Origin: Lateolabrax maculatus
Lineage: Eukaryota > Chordata > Actinopteri > Acropomatiformes > Lateolabracidae
Reading direction: 5' to 3'
NCBI GenBank assembly: GCA_031216445.1
Contig: CM062219.1
Coordinates: 16,343,001 to 16,407,000 of the forward strand
Length of the DNA stretch: 64,000 bases
The notes below the pieces were generated by a model, which did not search any database, had not been told where the DNA came from, and was given only the letters and a program-made list of their open reading frames with translations. Below, in pieces: positions 22,201 to 35,555 of the stretch. Position numbers and translations under genes: made by a program. Positions within the stretch are counted from its first letter, which is position 1. The number at the start of each line of letters is the position of its first letter.

Positions 22201-25200
22201 AAAGGCACAATCTGTCTTTATTCTTTTTAACGTTAACTTAGTTTAACCCGCTGTTTGACTTCAATATTGTTTAGAACATTTTATTTCAACTACTTAATCA
22301 CGTATTTATATTCTAGTTTATTTATGACTAAATTATCTTAATCTCTAAATCAACCTTTTTTTTCTTTATTAAACTAAATTACGTTCAGTTTAATTGCCTA
22401 ACTGAGTTAATTTCATCTAACTTTATGAGAAACTTGTTTTAACCCCTAACTTTTACACCAGGGCTACATATACATCAACAACTTATTTATAAAATGTAAA
22501 AGTATGTTGTTATGTCTATGTTATATGTGTAAAATAGATACATTTCTGTTTAAGTCTGGAAACCAATAAAAAAATAAATAAATACATGAAAAAAAACATA
22601 TTGTAGTCCACCAGACTTAGAGCATAATGACTAAGTTATAACTTTAGGAAAATGCCTTAATTGATCAGTAAATAAAGATAAATAACAGATAATTATAACG
22701 ATAATATATATAAATAAAAATAGATGATAATTGCCTACATAATATATGACTACATACAGTAAATGACATAACAGGGAATCCATTGTGACATTGTTTTACC
22801 TATTATATTGACTGGTCACAAAGTCCACACACAGGCAGTGTCTTGCCGCATGTCATCTCAGTTTACACTTCATATTTTGTATAAATGCTGGACAGCTTTA
22901 TCTATTCGTACATAAGTGAATGAATATTCAACTTAATGTTGTTATTATGGATATATTGGTGATGTTATACATTGCACTTCTTTCACATATTACCACAGTA
23001 AAGAACGCCTTCACGGGTATTACAATGGTCTGAGATATTGTAACTGCATAGTTTGCATTGCAAATGGTAGTGCTGTCCTACCATCTCTAGATAATACGAT
23101 TTTAAGACATCATTCATCTGAAATCTTACAATGGACTTGGTCCTGCATGTGAAAGCTTTACATTAATATGGATGTCATGTTAATCCTTCCAAGCGTAACA
23201 ATACTGTACTGCAGCAAGAATATATCAGGATGACACATACAAAGATGTGGTGAAGTTTGCCTCATTATATATTGTGTGCCCGTTGAACAGTATAATTGCT
23301 GCAACCAAGGGAGCAATAGCCAACTTCTGTCACTAAGTGTTCATCCACTCATATGAAATGTTACGGCTCGATGGTACCTGCTGCCATCCTTTCATTTCTA
23401 ATTCATGGTATTAATATTGCTCGAGGCAAACTCTGGGGAACTTCATGACAAAGAGTGTAATGGACTTCTCTCTCAAACAAAAGTGTGGCTGTAGAATATT
23501 GATTAGGCTTGTATCATCTCATCACACACAGAATAACAATCAAACATTTTTATTCTTTTTTTTCCCCCCTTTTTTTCTCCCTCCACACTTGATTGAATGT
23601 GCATTTCCTCCAGATAATAACGTGGCTATGCCTTTTGATCTAACCATGTTAAAAGAGAAACTGAAACTATGATTAACCTAATAAAAGAAAGATACTCCCT
23701 TTGAAGTCTGGGTGCAGAGATATTGGAGAGCTTTCGCTAAACATAAGGTTAATGCTGTTTGTATTTTGATCTCAGTGTTCTAGATAAATCCTCTGAGTGG
23801 AACACAGCAACCATTACTAATTCCAGGAACAAAAAACCTCTTTGAGTCAAAGTGGGCAGATCCGTCTCAGTGAATGCTTGATATGCATCATTGGAATAAA
23901 TGTAATAATACAGATCCAGCCACCTAGAACTGCCGGCAGGCCCTTGGCAGATCCTTGCCGTATTCCAGTCAGGTACCAAGTTTTTGCACAAAGAAATAAA
24001 TCATTGAATGTATAACATTTGGCAAATCAACAAGAAGGCACAAAAAATTAAGGATTTGTGGTAAACAGCGTTTCATAAAGTTTATAAAGATATACATTTT
24101 TATAAACAACAAAAGTCCTCTCAACTGGCTGCCACTGTATGTGTGTGTATTGTGTTCACAAGAATATTACAACCAATCCTCAGTTACTATAAAAATGCAC
24201 ATTCTTAAAGACATAATGCCTTTACGCCTTTCTGTAACACTTATATGTGTACAACGTTCAAACTTATCATGTATTTTGGAGTTGTTAACAGCTACCTACA
24301 CATGCATAAAGAACATTTTTCAATGGTATTTGACATTATGAGCTTTTATGAGCAAGACTGGTACACTATATAAAGTAGGGATGTCCAAATCAAGTTTTAT
24401 TTGGCCCCACCTCCACATCGGAGTCCACTGTTCTCTGCCAGAAAATTATGGATTGCTCACTTTTTAATAGTTGTTTATAGTTAAAGTATATTATATTCTA
24501 ATAGCATTCCTAAACTGACTTTTTCAAAAGGAGTAAAAAAAACCTAAGGAGTTCTGTTTGAGTCTACAAAAGCATGGAAGCAACAAAGATGAGTCACAGA
24601 TAGATAACAGAGTACCGACTCAAGCAGGGAGAGACAATGAATGGAAAGGGCACATTGCTAGCAACTACTACAACAGCTGTGTGGGAAGGAAGCTTTACAT
24701 CAAGTCACTGCTGACAGAATTATATATTTGGAGGACTGTTAAATATGGTCCTACACTGATTGATACTATTTTAAGCCATTCAAGCCATTCAGATAAAGAA
24801 AAAATGAAATCTGTAGAATACCAGTGCAGCTATGAAACTCAGCAGGAGGGTTTCATGTTGATGTCTGAGTGACGCAGATCTATAGAAAGTTGAAGTCATA
24901 GCCCATTTTCAGGCTTGGTTGTATACTGGTAGCATCTGTACTTCAGCCCTTTTTTAAATTATTTATTTACTTTTAGCTCTAAAACATTTCACAGCTGACT
25001 GAGACACTATTAAACAAAGTGACTCCAGAACCAATATATCAATGTGAGTAGGACCTTAAGTTCTTGCAGGGAGACTCAACTTGCAAACCATTTCTCTGTC
25101 CCCATTGGACTGCAGCTAATTATTTCACACAGCTTTAAATCATACTTTACTTCCTGCTCTTCACAGTCTTGTGTCATTAAAGGACCTGCCCCCTCCACCT

Positions 25201-25589
25201 CCAGCCCACCAACACCAGGCTGCATTACGATGTCTATCCTTTCCTTTTCCAAGAAGTCCATCACTGCCAAGCCACAGGGGTGCTATTTACTCAGTTTATG
25301 TCTGAATCAGAGTTTGCAGTTCTTTAGAGATTATGCCACTTTACCCTGCAGAAAAGAAAATAGTGTGGCGCTATAAGATACAAGTGCACCTCGAGTGGTC
25401 TTCTGGGTGCAGGTTTTCTGATACTGTCCTCCCAAGAAAAACAACAACAAATGGCCAAACAAAAATCGTGTCTCTCGCTGTTCACTAACCGATTTAACTC
25501 AAACCTCAATCTTTCATGTTGGTGTTTGTTTGTTTAGGGTGTTAATTATTATCAATATTAAGTAATGATTTAGTATGCATACTCACTAT
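22201..25589. other. AT-rich intergenic DNA, no gene seen
   Basis: Very AT-rich at 22220-22760. A T-rich run with C interruptions lies at 23547-23582. The 104-codon frame at 24558-24872 is polar, with no domain or splice context. Opposing frames at 25044-25509 overlap each other and look like chance. Confidence 0.5.
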
Positions 25590-26110
25590 ACAAAAAGTTG
25601 AACAATTTGGAAAATAACCTTATTTGTTTGTTTTTTTGGCACAAAAAGGGAGAGTTATTTTAGAAGAAGATTGATGCCACTTTTTTACACTTGTTTATAA
25701 GTATGAAGCTACAGACACTTTGACTAACTTACCTTAACACCCGGAAATTAAAGTGGAAACGGGGAAACAGCTGGAGCTACTGTGACAATTTGTTGTACAA
25801 GTCCCAGCCAAGAAACAATTTGGCACATAACCTTACTTCAAAAGGCAAATCGCTATTTTTACTCTTTGGTTGTTTTTTTTGTAAGAGTCAAACAAACAAG
25901 ATACATCATGAGCTTCAGAGCTGCTGATTGGTTTTTTATTTATTTTTTTGGACTTGCTGTTTCCCAATTTCCATTATTTCTGCAACGCTAAGTTAGCCAG
26001 CTGTTGACAGAGGCTTCATATTTAACATACATACATGAGGGTGGTATTGATCATCTCTCCACATAAAGCAAATAAGCACATTTCGCCAAATATCAAACTG
26101 TTTCTTTAAT
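25590..26110. mobile_element. Foldback-type teleost element with diverged inverted arms
   Basis: The left arm (about 25598-25770) and the right arm (about 25945-26109) are diverged reverse complements. The left has ATATGAAGCTACAG-type sequence (TATGAAGCTACAG at 25701-25713) and GGAAACGGGGAAACAGCTGG (25755-25774). The right has CTGTTTCCCAATTTCC (25956-25971) and GGCTTCATATTTAACATAC. The centre includes CAGCCAAGAAACAATTTGGC (25805-25824), matching the middle of a common palindromic fish element whose right half ends TTCTTTAA, as here at 26102-26109. It is noncoding. The left end is truncated and no target duplication is seen. Confidence 0.75.
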
Positions 26111-27090
26111 TTGACCTCTTTTCTAGCATGAGCACAGTACACAGGGGAAAAAAGTGCTTGGGGTTGGTGTGTAGTATGAGATTTGGGAGAGTTGTGGATT
26201 GTGCGTGTGTTGCTTTCACTGTGAGTTTTGCATCATTATAGATTTTGGTTGTTTTATACCACCATAATAAATGATACGGGCTGACAGTGTTCAGCTTCAG
26301 TTCTACTCAAATTGCCACATCACCAGAGTGATGAAAATCTGGCAAAAATACATGATGTGCACTTAAATGGATAAATGTGCAGACAGACAGATATGAAGGA
26401 AACTCACCCTCTCTCGCTGCGAGGCTGGTTTTAAAACATTGCAATTTGTGCAATATTTCAGCTGAGTCCAAGTGCTAGCAGGGGAATGTTGAAGTTCTGT
26501 ACTTCAAACGATAATGAATACACAAAGGAGTGACACAGCCCGTAGCAAGGCAAATGAGACACCTTGTGGTGAATTTCCCAGTCAAATATGCCCTCCTGTT
26601 TTTCTTCCATAGCACAGATAGAGTAGGAGAAAAAGCCATTTTGTTTTATGGAGAGTGAGGCGGTGTAACTGAGCACAGGGCTGAGAAAAAAAACGTCAGA
26701 ATATGTTGTTGTGAGATTGTCACTTGGTGGTTATTTACCCAGAATTGTTTCTTGACACAGGTAAGTTTGTACACGAGGTCAAAGGCACGGATGTGAGCTA
26801 TGAGAAGCAATTTCATCAGACCACACAAAGAGTCAAGATCCTTAAAACGGCAGATTCGACTCAGGGTGCAGTGAACAAGGCCACTTCTGAATATGGTGAC
26901 ATTGTATTCACTCTCCACACAGCACTGGCTCCAGCTCTCTTACATCTTCTGTGAGAACAGAGGGATGGAAATGAACAAGCTGGAAACCAAATAGGCCTCC
27001 ATGAAAGGTTTGAAACTAACTACCTCGTCTGTGCCAAATACCTTTTTCTCAGTCTGTGCAAGAGGCCAAACAGATCTAAAGCTGCTAATG
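26111..27090. other. Intergenic DNA, no gene seen
   Basis: Overlapping opposing frames at 26458-26954 show no domain. Nothing recognised. Confidence 0.5.
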
Positions 27091-27565
27091 GAACCTGTAG
27101 TTACAAGACTCGAAGTCTACAATGATGATAGTGACTCTATTAGGCTGTACTTGAGCACTGTAGTGCTTTGTGCTGAATGCTGACGTAAGCCATTGTATGC
27201 CAATGTTTAGCATTTTCATTATTTGCCAATCTTATTTCAGCATGTTACCATGGTAATACTTGCTAATTACTAAGAAACACAGAGTTCAGCTAAAAAAATC
27301 TGAGGTGTATTAGTCATACTGAACAAATTAAAATTCTGGTGGAGCTACATGAAGCACTAAGAAATAAACAACATTATTACAATTCATCCTGTGGATAACA
27401 TGAATGTCGATACCAGACTTCATGGCAATCATTTGTTGGATTTGACTCAAAACCACAAACCTTCTGGTGGCGCTAGCGGAAAAGATTGGATGATCTCCAA
27501 ACTCCTTAGGATACGTCATCTGGGGGCCGTGAATGTCTGTGCAAAATGTGGTGTTAATACATGTA
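27091..27565 (+). repeat. Teleost repeat A, longest copy, plus orientation
   Basis: The order of phrases follows the whole family: GTGCTTTGTGCTGAATGCTG (27162-27181), CCAATGTTTAGC, 'CATGTTACCATGGTAATACTTGCTAATTACTAAG' region, ATTACAATTCATCCTGTGGA (27376-27395), CTTCATGGCAATCATTTGTT (27418-27437), CTGGTGGCGCTAGCGGAAAA (27463-27482) and CATCTGGGGGCCGTGAATGT (27518-27537). It is divergent with small deletions and noncoding. Short frames across it (27328-27576) are artefacts. Confidence 0.8.
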
Positions 27566-29989
27566 GGACATTTTGAAATATTAAAAAACTTGACCTGTTG
27601 GGGACATTAGGGATGAAGTCATTTAGATTTGTAGGCTATCATTTGTATCTACTTGTATTAAGCCATGGGAATGATGGCTCAATTGCGCACCAAGCTGTTG
27701 GTACCTGTGGCGTTCCGTTTTCTTGCCATAGTAACCATGTGTTCAGGTGTGCCCAAGTGGCATGTTCCATTTTACATTTTTGGTTTTGAAATGGAGAGGA
27801 AAGTCTATAAATTAACTCTATTAGTCTGGCACCGTTTGGTTTTGGGGCAGACCAAGATGCAACCAAGAGGGGATGGGGCATGCTTACAAAACATAATTAA
27901 ATCAGGGTGACTATCAAAGGCCTGTTGTAGCAAGAAACACATTTTCAGGGCCCAAAATCTACAACAACAGTGGTGTCTTTTTAACCCTATTTAGCCCTAA
28001 TGACAAGAACATATATTGGATGATTCTGCAAAATGCTTGATTACATTCACTGCCAATTTTCTTTTTTTTTTTCACATCCAATGCCACCATTTTTAAGTCA
28101 GTATATGTTCATCGAAACTACTGTATGGTTATGGTTTGGGAAAGATCTACCTCGACACCCTTACATTCCACGACTGGGGCAGCCTCAGGCATCCGTTGCC
28201 CTCGTTCCCCTAGTTGCAGATTTTGGTTTGCAAAATCCCAAGGAAGAGTAGTGGTTGCCAAGGCAACAACTAATGGGAATCCCAATTAAAATACATACAA
28301 ACAAACAAACCTTGCGACATAAAGGGACACTACTTCCGATGTATTTCATGAGGTGCGGAATAGCCCAATATGAACATAAATCCTAGGAATACTGAAGCTG
28401 CTTTTTCTTTTGCTTGAATTTTAATCATATATATAAATATATAAATAACAAAGCAAACAATCCAAAGTTGATGCCCTCAAAAGCACCACCCTTCTAACGT
28501 TCAGTAATGAACAGCAAGGATGTGGCCAGAAACAACAGGCAGAAACCAAAATTTTAAGAAGGGTGAACCTTCCTTGTGCCCTCAAACAGCAAGCTGCTTT
28601 TGCTCTGCTCTGCCGTGCACCTCCACACGCAGGCATCTCCCTGACATCAAAAAGACTGGCAGCCTTCCCACACTTCTCATGGTGCTCATCACGTCGTCAA
28701 AAAAACCTCTGTGAGCAAAGAGGAAAAAGAAATGCTGCATGAAATCATCAGCGTGGCAGGTTACGATCAAAAAACTAAAAAAAAAACAAAAAGGAGGTTT
28801 GTCTCAGCTGAACTCAGAGCACCTCATTATGTGGTATACAGACAGGGATTTTGACTGCTTTACTAATATGCAATTTACTGTACAGTATATTCCACAGCCC
28901 CATGATTCGGCCTGAAGGATGTAAACGCTGTTGTGGAAAGAAAAGCCATCAAATATGCAGACCAAATGAAAGCAAACAATTAATTTTGTATTTTTTGGGG
29001 GATTTTGTGCTTTGATGTCTCTGCATTTAGCCATGGCCACCTTACACATAGCCTCAGACCACCTACAGATTTGGAGCATTTCCTGCCCTCAATTAACCAT
29101 ACTGAATAATTAAAATCGTACTGAGCTCTGAGAGACCAGATTTGCTGGAGAGGAGGCAGATAATGCTAAGGACTTGAGGGGTGTAATCAATAAATTACAC
29201 ACATTGTATAATTAGGATTTGGTACCTTTGCATATCTCATTTCGACACACACACACACTGTAAAGTATGTACCCATTTTGAAACTTGGCGTGATCAGTAA
29301 GGTGAAGAATTCAATGTTTTTCACAAGAACATTTTGACAGGGACATTCTAGCTCCTGCTGGAATTTGAAATTTTGACTACCGTTACTGCCACATATGAGA
29401 AGTTGTAGTTGTTGAAAAAAAATATTTACTTGGTTATATTTAGTTAATGAAATTAATACTATTACAGCCAACTTTTCTTAAAACTGATGAAATGAACTAT
29501 TACTATGAAATATGGGGTTTGCTTAAAAATCCTAAATCTAAAGCATAGTATAGTCTCATCTTGAGCCAAAGTTCCTAGGGGAAATATTTTATGACTTACA
29601 ATATTTATTTGCTCAAGATTAAATGTGCTTGTTGTAGTTATCCGATCTGGCTGATTTAGACCAAACTTTTTATCAATGTTTTAAAATGTGGAAAATCATT
29701 TGAAGGCTGAGAAAGAGGAAGACAAAATTTAGACAAAAAAACAAAATTATATAACTGTAACTGCAGTGCAGTGACACTCCAATGGCCAATTGCCAGAATT
29801 AGGAAGTGTGAAACCAGTTTGCGACTTGCCATCATTAAAGTGACATTATATGTAAAGATTTTAAGGATCTATTTATCTCAGTTCCCCATTTTTCCGCAGA
29901 TTTGGTTTCTTTGTCTCCCATCTCTTTTTCTCTCACTATGTTCTTTTCTCTCATCATTCACCCTAACTATGCTTTCACGAGAGAATCTG
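27566..29989. other. Intergenic DNA, no gene seen
   Basis: Overlapping frames at 27598-27910 and 28421-28770 lie on both strands without domains. An AT stretch at 28426-28448 and an A-rich run at 28777-28789 are the only simple features. A pyrimidine-rich tract at 29899-29985 leads into the possible exon that follows. Confidence 0.45.
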
Positions 29990-30203
29990 TCGCAGGCCAA
30001 AGAGAAAGACAACACTGCTCTATCTGAGGAGACAGCAATGGGAACATGTCCAGCGAAAATGGGTGCAATTAGTGTCTCAGAGATGGTACAACAGCTGCAG
30101 GACAGCAGCATTCTTCAGAGTTGTCCCCCAAAGCCTGAGCACCACAAATCTAAAAGGCACTGTGGAAAGGATTAACTACTAGTGTGATTGTTGCATCAAT
30201 AAA
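29990..30203 (+). other. Possible terminal coding exon with nearby poly(A) signal
   Basis: A C/T-rich tract with a consensus-like branch site CCCTAAC (29961-29967) precedes AG dinucleotides at about 29981-30000. From there an open frame runs to TAA at 30173-30175, and AATAAA lies at 30198-30203, 22 bases after the stop. The predicted peptide is charged and contains SVSEMVQQLQDSSILQ, unlike chance hydrophobic frames. I do not recognise the family, and I cannot identify upstream exons in the window. It could be the last exon of an unannotated gene, a decayed retrocopy, or chance. Confidence 0.25.
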
Positions 30204-32519
30204 ATTACATTGTGATTATGTAGATATACGTGGATCACAGTGATAAACAAGAGCTCCGGCACTTGTTAGCACTATCATCCTTGAGCTGGTCGGCTTCTCT
30301 GTGTGAAAAATGAAGTCGGCACTCGCTGTGACAGAATCCATTCCATGTCGTTTTCTAAAAAGGAAAATACTAGATGAACTCGCTACTTCGCACACAGGAG
30401 GGAGACAGAAAATACAATGAACTGTGAAGCACAGCTCGAAATTAGAAGGGAAATGTGAGCTGCCCGGGCCTGGAAAAAGTCTCCAACGAGACTTGAAAAA
30501 ACACGCTGGGGCCTCAGATGTAAGGGTACTTTCAGGGATGATAGAGAGCATGAAACATAAAATGTCATGTCAGATGTTTGCTGCATATAATTTTAAGCTT
30601 ATTAGACGTTTGATCGACTTTTAATAAGAAAATGCACAAACCTTTCAAGGTTTCGATACTAAAATTTAAAATTAGTCATGTAATATTATACCTGAGCTTT
30701 CATGTGTTTGTTTAATGACACTTCCACTTCCACAGTCATTATGAAGCATAAGAACAAAAATAGAAAATATACAGTATACAGTAAGTGCATATTTCATTGA
30801 TATTCTTCCATTATTTTGTTTTTAAGGGTTCAACTCAGCTCACAGAAGTCAGCTCAAAGGAGCCTTTTGGTAGAATAGGATATGATTCATGATGTCTGAT
30901 ATAGTAGAAAAGCAGCAGAGAAGCTTTCCCCCTCAGCATAATGGGGACCTTATAAGAAAGAAAAGTAAAGACAAAAAATTCAGTTTTCTCTTTGAATTAT
31001 GGAACTGAGTAGCCTCAACGTTGCCTTTCCCTCTGTGCACTGGCATCAGATATTCCGACACAAGAGACCCTGCTCTTGAAAGCACCTACAAATCAGCTAA
31101 GAGCGCTGTTAAATATTGTATCAATAGTTTTATTTTCGTGTTCCTGGAAGAATTAAGCTATTTTCAGCAATGAGAAAAACCAATGATCAGGCCTTGGTCT
31201 GGTACTTTATTAACTCATTTATTAACTGAAAGTGTCCCATTATCTTCTCAATTAAACTGGTTGATATAATGGCAGTGTCCCTGAGGACTACTGAGTAATG
31301 CCTAATGTAAACCATATATGCACGGATATTTTACATCATGTATTTAAATCTAGTCAAATTTAATTACTATTGATCTACAGTCTCAGTAGTGCAGATGTTC
31401 CTTTGGGTTTGGGGGCATTTATGATTACAGAAAACATCTAATTGTAACATCTTTCAAACATATGCTGTACCCATTTCAGTAAACATGAGAAATGTGTGTT
31501 TACAATGTGTACAAGGCTGACAAATGTAGTTAGTAGACACAGTTTTATTTATACCTTTAAATACATATAGCCAGGACTATTTCAAGTTGTCCTAGAGGGC
31601 TGGTTCTATACAATCATGCCCTCACCACAGAAAATACTTGTGTGAGTGATTGGCTGGCAAGTCTCAGTTAAAATCACCTAACAGGACCCTTTAAATCAAG
31701 ATCTGGTATTCATTTTAACAACTGTTCTAAATCTGGGCACAGGGTATATTAACGAGCAGGCAAACCACAGCTTTGACAAAATGGTAAACATATCCGAGAT
31801 ATTGAGCAGAAATGCAGTGTGGATGACTACTGTCGTGAAATCAAAGCGTGATTGTCAACAGGTTGTCGACCACACTAGTAAGTCAGCTTTGACACTGACG
31901 CAGAGATTGATCTGACCTTTTGGAAGACGTGTGATAGAGGATCAACAAAGAAGTTTGAGTAATTTTTAAAAAACAAGAAAATCTTCCATGCTGCCTCAAC
32001 AAAGCCTGCTGCTGCTGCTCCATTTCACCCCAAGGGGAACTGTCTCAGCTCTCAGATGCTGTGTATTGCAGACTGGGGTATTATTATTGTTTGTTTTACA
32101 GTTTAAAATGGATTCCAGAGTCACACTGGGAAATGTGACCCCTGTGTCAGAAACCACTTGTGAAGACTGTGTGTTGAGTTTTAGGGGGGGTTGATCAAAC
32201 CCCAGTGGTCTGTTATACAGAAAGCTGAAGCTGAACGTTTAAAATGTTCTCACTCGCTCTGAGATTATAGTTGTGAGATGAGTCAGGATAGAGCACGTAA
32301 GTGAGACGCAATGCAGCAGAATAGTAAACAACAATGACATTGATGGAGTAGCAGCCTTGACTGAGTTGATGACACTGTACAGTGGGTGATCTAACAAATT
32401 TCCCCATTCAGCTATGTCCTAGCTCAGCAGGCAAGTGATAGAGATGCAATTGACATGCGTATGACAATTGATACAACTGAAATATTAAATCAGTTACTGG
32501 GTGCTTATCCGGGGCCTGC
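30204..32519. other. Intergenic DNA, no gene seen
   Basis: Frames at 30216-30624 and 31988-32407 are short, overlap on both strands and show no domain. No repeat recognised. Confidence 0.5.
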
Positions 32520-32885
32520 ATCTAACTATAAAGCAAGGAATCTCTGTACGTACGTCTTTATGTATGTTTGTCCTTTACATATGGGTCACATAGATTATTT
32601 ATATCAAATTATTCTTCCATGTGGGTAAATGTCACACAACCATTCATAAAGTTTCTCAGTAATGCAGGCTTCTCTATTTCGTGGACTGTTATGTATTGTA
32701 GATGTGTCGTTTGTATTTTCTCAGCGGTTTTTGCGCTAGCTCAATATCAAATGTTGACAAGTTGGTACTAGCTTTGCCGTTTACTGAGATTTGTGGCAAC
32801 TTGTCAAAGGGTGTCAGATGTAACGTTTGCCTGAATTCCCCCGACAAATATGAATGTGTAGGATTTAATGTCAGTGTTTTATAGT
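32520..32885 (+). repeat. Possible teleost interspersed repeat
   Basis: Opens with TATAAAGCAAGGAATCTCTG (32528-32547), then a GTACGTACGTCTTTATGTATG stretch and CCTTTACATATGGGTCACAT (32572-32591). This resembles the head of a fish repeat that carries a short TGTC/TCTG-rich stretch after 'AAGGAATCTCTG'. The remainder to 32880 is plausible but unverified. No inverted ends or duplication seen. Confidence 0.35.
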
Positions 32886-33989
32886 TTATATTTTCTTTGT
32901 TTTATATGTTTTGTCCTAATGGTTTTGTTCGTTTTATGCCAATGGCTGAAGATGTAGACGTCAGACTCAGAGCCGGACAGCTGATTATCAACGCTGTAGT
33001 TTACCATTGCCATGGCAACCGGGCAGCTGGCCATGATGCGTCACCTGTAAATAGAGAGATGACTGTATATTGTGAATGTAATTCTTGTGTGAAATAAGTT
33101 ATAATAAGATAGTTGTTTTATACTGGTTATATAAGAATTGTAGATAAGCGAATGATATAGAATGAGTACTGTAAATACCCTGATATAGAATTTATAGAAA
33201 CTTTGTTTAAGTCTGTAGTACTTTTTTTACTACTACTAAATTTTCTACAATTCCATGAGTTGTGTTTGTGTATCTCTCTGTGCTCTGAGGGGATTGCGGG
33301 AAAGTGGCTTTGCCAGTGGAGTTATGCATAGGTATAGAGTTGTATGGACTGCTGGTGTCAGGGGGAACCATGAGCCACACATTTTACCCATCGTTTTACT
33401 TTTTTTAGTAACTTATACAGTACACTGAGCCAAAAGAACATTTGTATAATATTTTCAGGAGCTGGAAGGACTGGCGTAAGCTCCATTGGAGGAACTGACA
33501 CCTACTGCCGCCGTGTAAATGCACAGCATGTATATCAGTTAATGTACATAGGTACATGACAAAAAGGTCAATATAATAATTGCAAGTTATGTAACTGACA
33601 CAATGCCAGACATCTACACATCTAGGTCCAAGCTGTCATGGAAACTGGTTTGAATGCAGATGAGAAGCCAGTGAATATGAAAATATTAGAGCTAGATGGT
33701 GGGGATGGAGAAACATGCTCCATAGGTGAATTAAATCAAGTTTATTGCTGTACTCTTTAATTGCAGTTACACCCTTGCAACTCTGTCTCTCTGACATTTC
33801 CATTTGCATACTACTAAATGGTTTTGCCGAATTAGTTGTGGTGAAAACATAATTGGATGGCCTGCCTGGACTATGTTCATGGGCACTGTTTTCCCAGTCC
33901 ATGAAGTAGTTGGGGTGATTTGAGGTGTACAAAACGTAGGCCCTTGCCAACTGAGGTTTTCACCCTGCATCAGTGTGGTTAGGTCCAGG
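32886..33989. other. Intergenic DNA, no gene seen
   Basis: Short frames only (33636-34003 on the minus strand overlap in two frames). Nothing recognised. Confidence 0.5.
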
Positions 33990-34180
33990 CTACTAAAACA
34001 CATGGGTCAAGGGTTAGGTTCGGGAAAGATGTAAATTTGATATATGTAAAGTAATATGTGGAGTCCTGCCTCATGCTTCAACTCGCTGTTGACTTTTCAA
34101 TATTTTACCAAGGCCACAAATTTTACCTAACCTTAACCAAGTGATTTGAGTCGCATAACATAACCATAAAAATGTTCTGT
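33990..34180. repeat. Degenerate CCTAACCTTAACC-type teleost repeat
   Basis: GGGTTAGGTTCGGGAAAGAT (34012-34031) and, in the other sense, CCTAACCTTAACCAAGTGAT (34126-34145) are the two mirrored ends of a fish repeat built around ACCTAACC-type phrases. The copy is diverged and noncoding. A related piece lies at 39.06-39.16 kb. Confidence 0.5.
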
Positions 34181-34976
34181 TATTGTGTTTATAAAATTGG
34201 AATCTGTAATTTTTTGGAGACAAGTTTGCTCATAGAGTAAACTTGAGAGTTTTTACATGCTCGATTAGAGAGTAAGCAAAGAGAAGCACCTTGAACAGGC
34301 AAGGAAATTCTCCCAAAATGAGAGATGAGGAAAATTTGGAAAGGATCACCAGGAGGGAACCCCTGGAGTAAGCAAAAGCACAGGAGCCTTAAAAAAGAAG
34401 TGCATCATTTTAATATTACATGCAAAACAATTAATTAAAATAAATTTAAAAGGCTTTCTACTGTATGTGTTACTCAGCAATATGCTAATAACGCTTAGCA
34501 TCCATTTGGCTACCAGCCAACATGTGAACATGCCAGGATAATTTGCAAAAAAAAAAGAAAATATGTGTAACAACTGGGTCAATTTTTTTTGTTTTGGCAA
34601 GAAATATACCCTCAACACTCACTGGCGCACATCTTTACAGCAATAAAAACAATAGAAAATCTTGGCACATTAATGTTAGAACTGGTTTTACATAATTTAG
34701 AACACACACTATTTTTCACACTTTTTATATTGTTGTGACCCAAGAAAATACGATGTATCAAGTGGATCTTCACCAACATCAAGAGAGCTTTATTTCTACA
34801 AAATACCAAGCTGCTGAAACTCACACTGCAGGCCAGAAATGCCCAGAGGCATCAGACCTGCCTGCGGTAAACTGTGTTGATGTCTGCATTCACTGTAGCA
34901 TCACAACCACAATGATACAACGCAACATACTGTGCATTCAGAATTGTAGAAAATACAACTCTCATTTACTGAACAG
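34181..34976. other. Intergenic DNA, no gene seen
   Basis: AT-rich. Short frames without domains. Confidence 0.5.
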
Positions 34977-35555
34977 TTGCAAAGTGAAATGCCATTACTG
35001 AGAATGGTTACTGATGATTTTATGAGGACCAGAAAAACAGCTAAATTATTGCATTCTCTGGCCAAGAAACTATTTGACTATCACGGAAAAAATAAATGTC
35101 ATACATATCTGCTCTGCAAATCACTTGACCTCTGTCATGGGAGGCGTTCAAAAAAACAGAGACAACTTTCTCCGAGCATTCTCTCAACCTTGAGAGTCTG
35201 CCTAAACCTGTGTTTTTTCCTGACTGTGTCCTCTGATTCTCCTCCTGAGTTTAGAAATTCTTTTTCCTCCTGCGTACTGTCTCTCCCTGCATGTCCAGAT
35301 TGTTCATTTCTGCAACTCCCTGGCTTCTCGGTTTTGGCGAAGGAGCGCCATCGGCTTCTTTGTCTTCCCCGTGGCTCTGTCTATCTCCTCCAAGACTCCT
35401 GGTGCTCTCTGTCTCTCTCCTGTCCTTCCTTCTTCCCGAAAACTTCCTCCTGTTTCTGCACTTTAAGGGCCATCCTTATTATGGCTGGATCTCCCAACCT
35501 CTATTATGTGCACCTGGTCAGTATCCCTAGTCCATACTCATTATATACTAATTAA
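34977..35555 (+). other. Longest open frame in the window (192 codons), probably not a gene
   Basis: Begins at ATG 34977 and stays open to 35555, and a second plus frame is also open at 35291-35530. The second half is pyrimidine-rich on the plus strand (35170-35490), which depletes stop codons and yields a Ser/Leu/Cys/Pro-rich product. No signal peptide, domain or family match is visible to me and the first 60 residues look like chance. Strand composition explains the openness better than selection does. Confidence 0.3.

Noticed and set aside
32410..32440. tRNA-like A-box (TAGCTCAGCAGGCAAG)
   Set aside because: No B-box at the required distance and no stem pairing.
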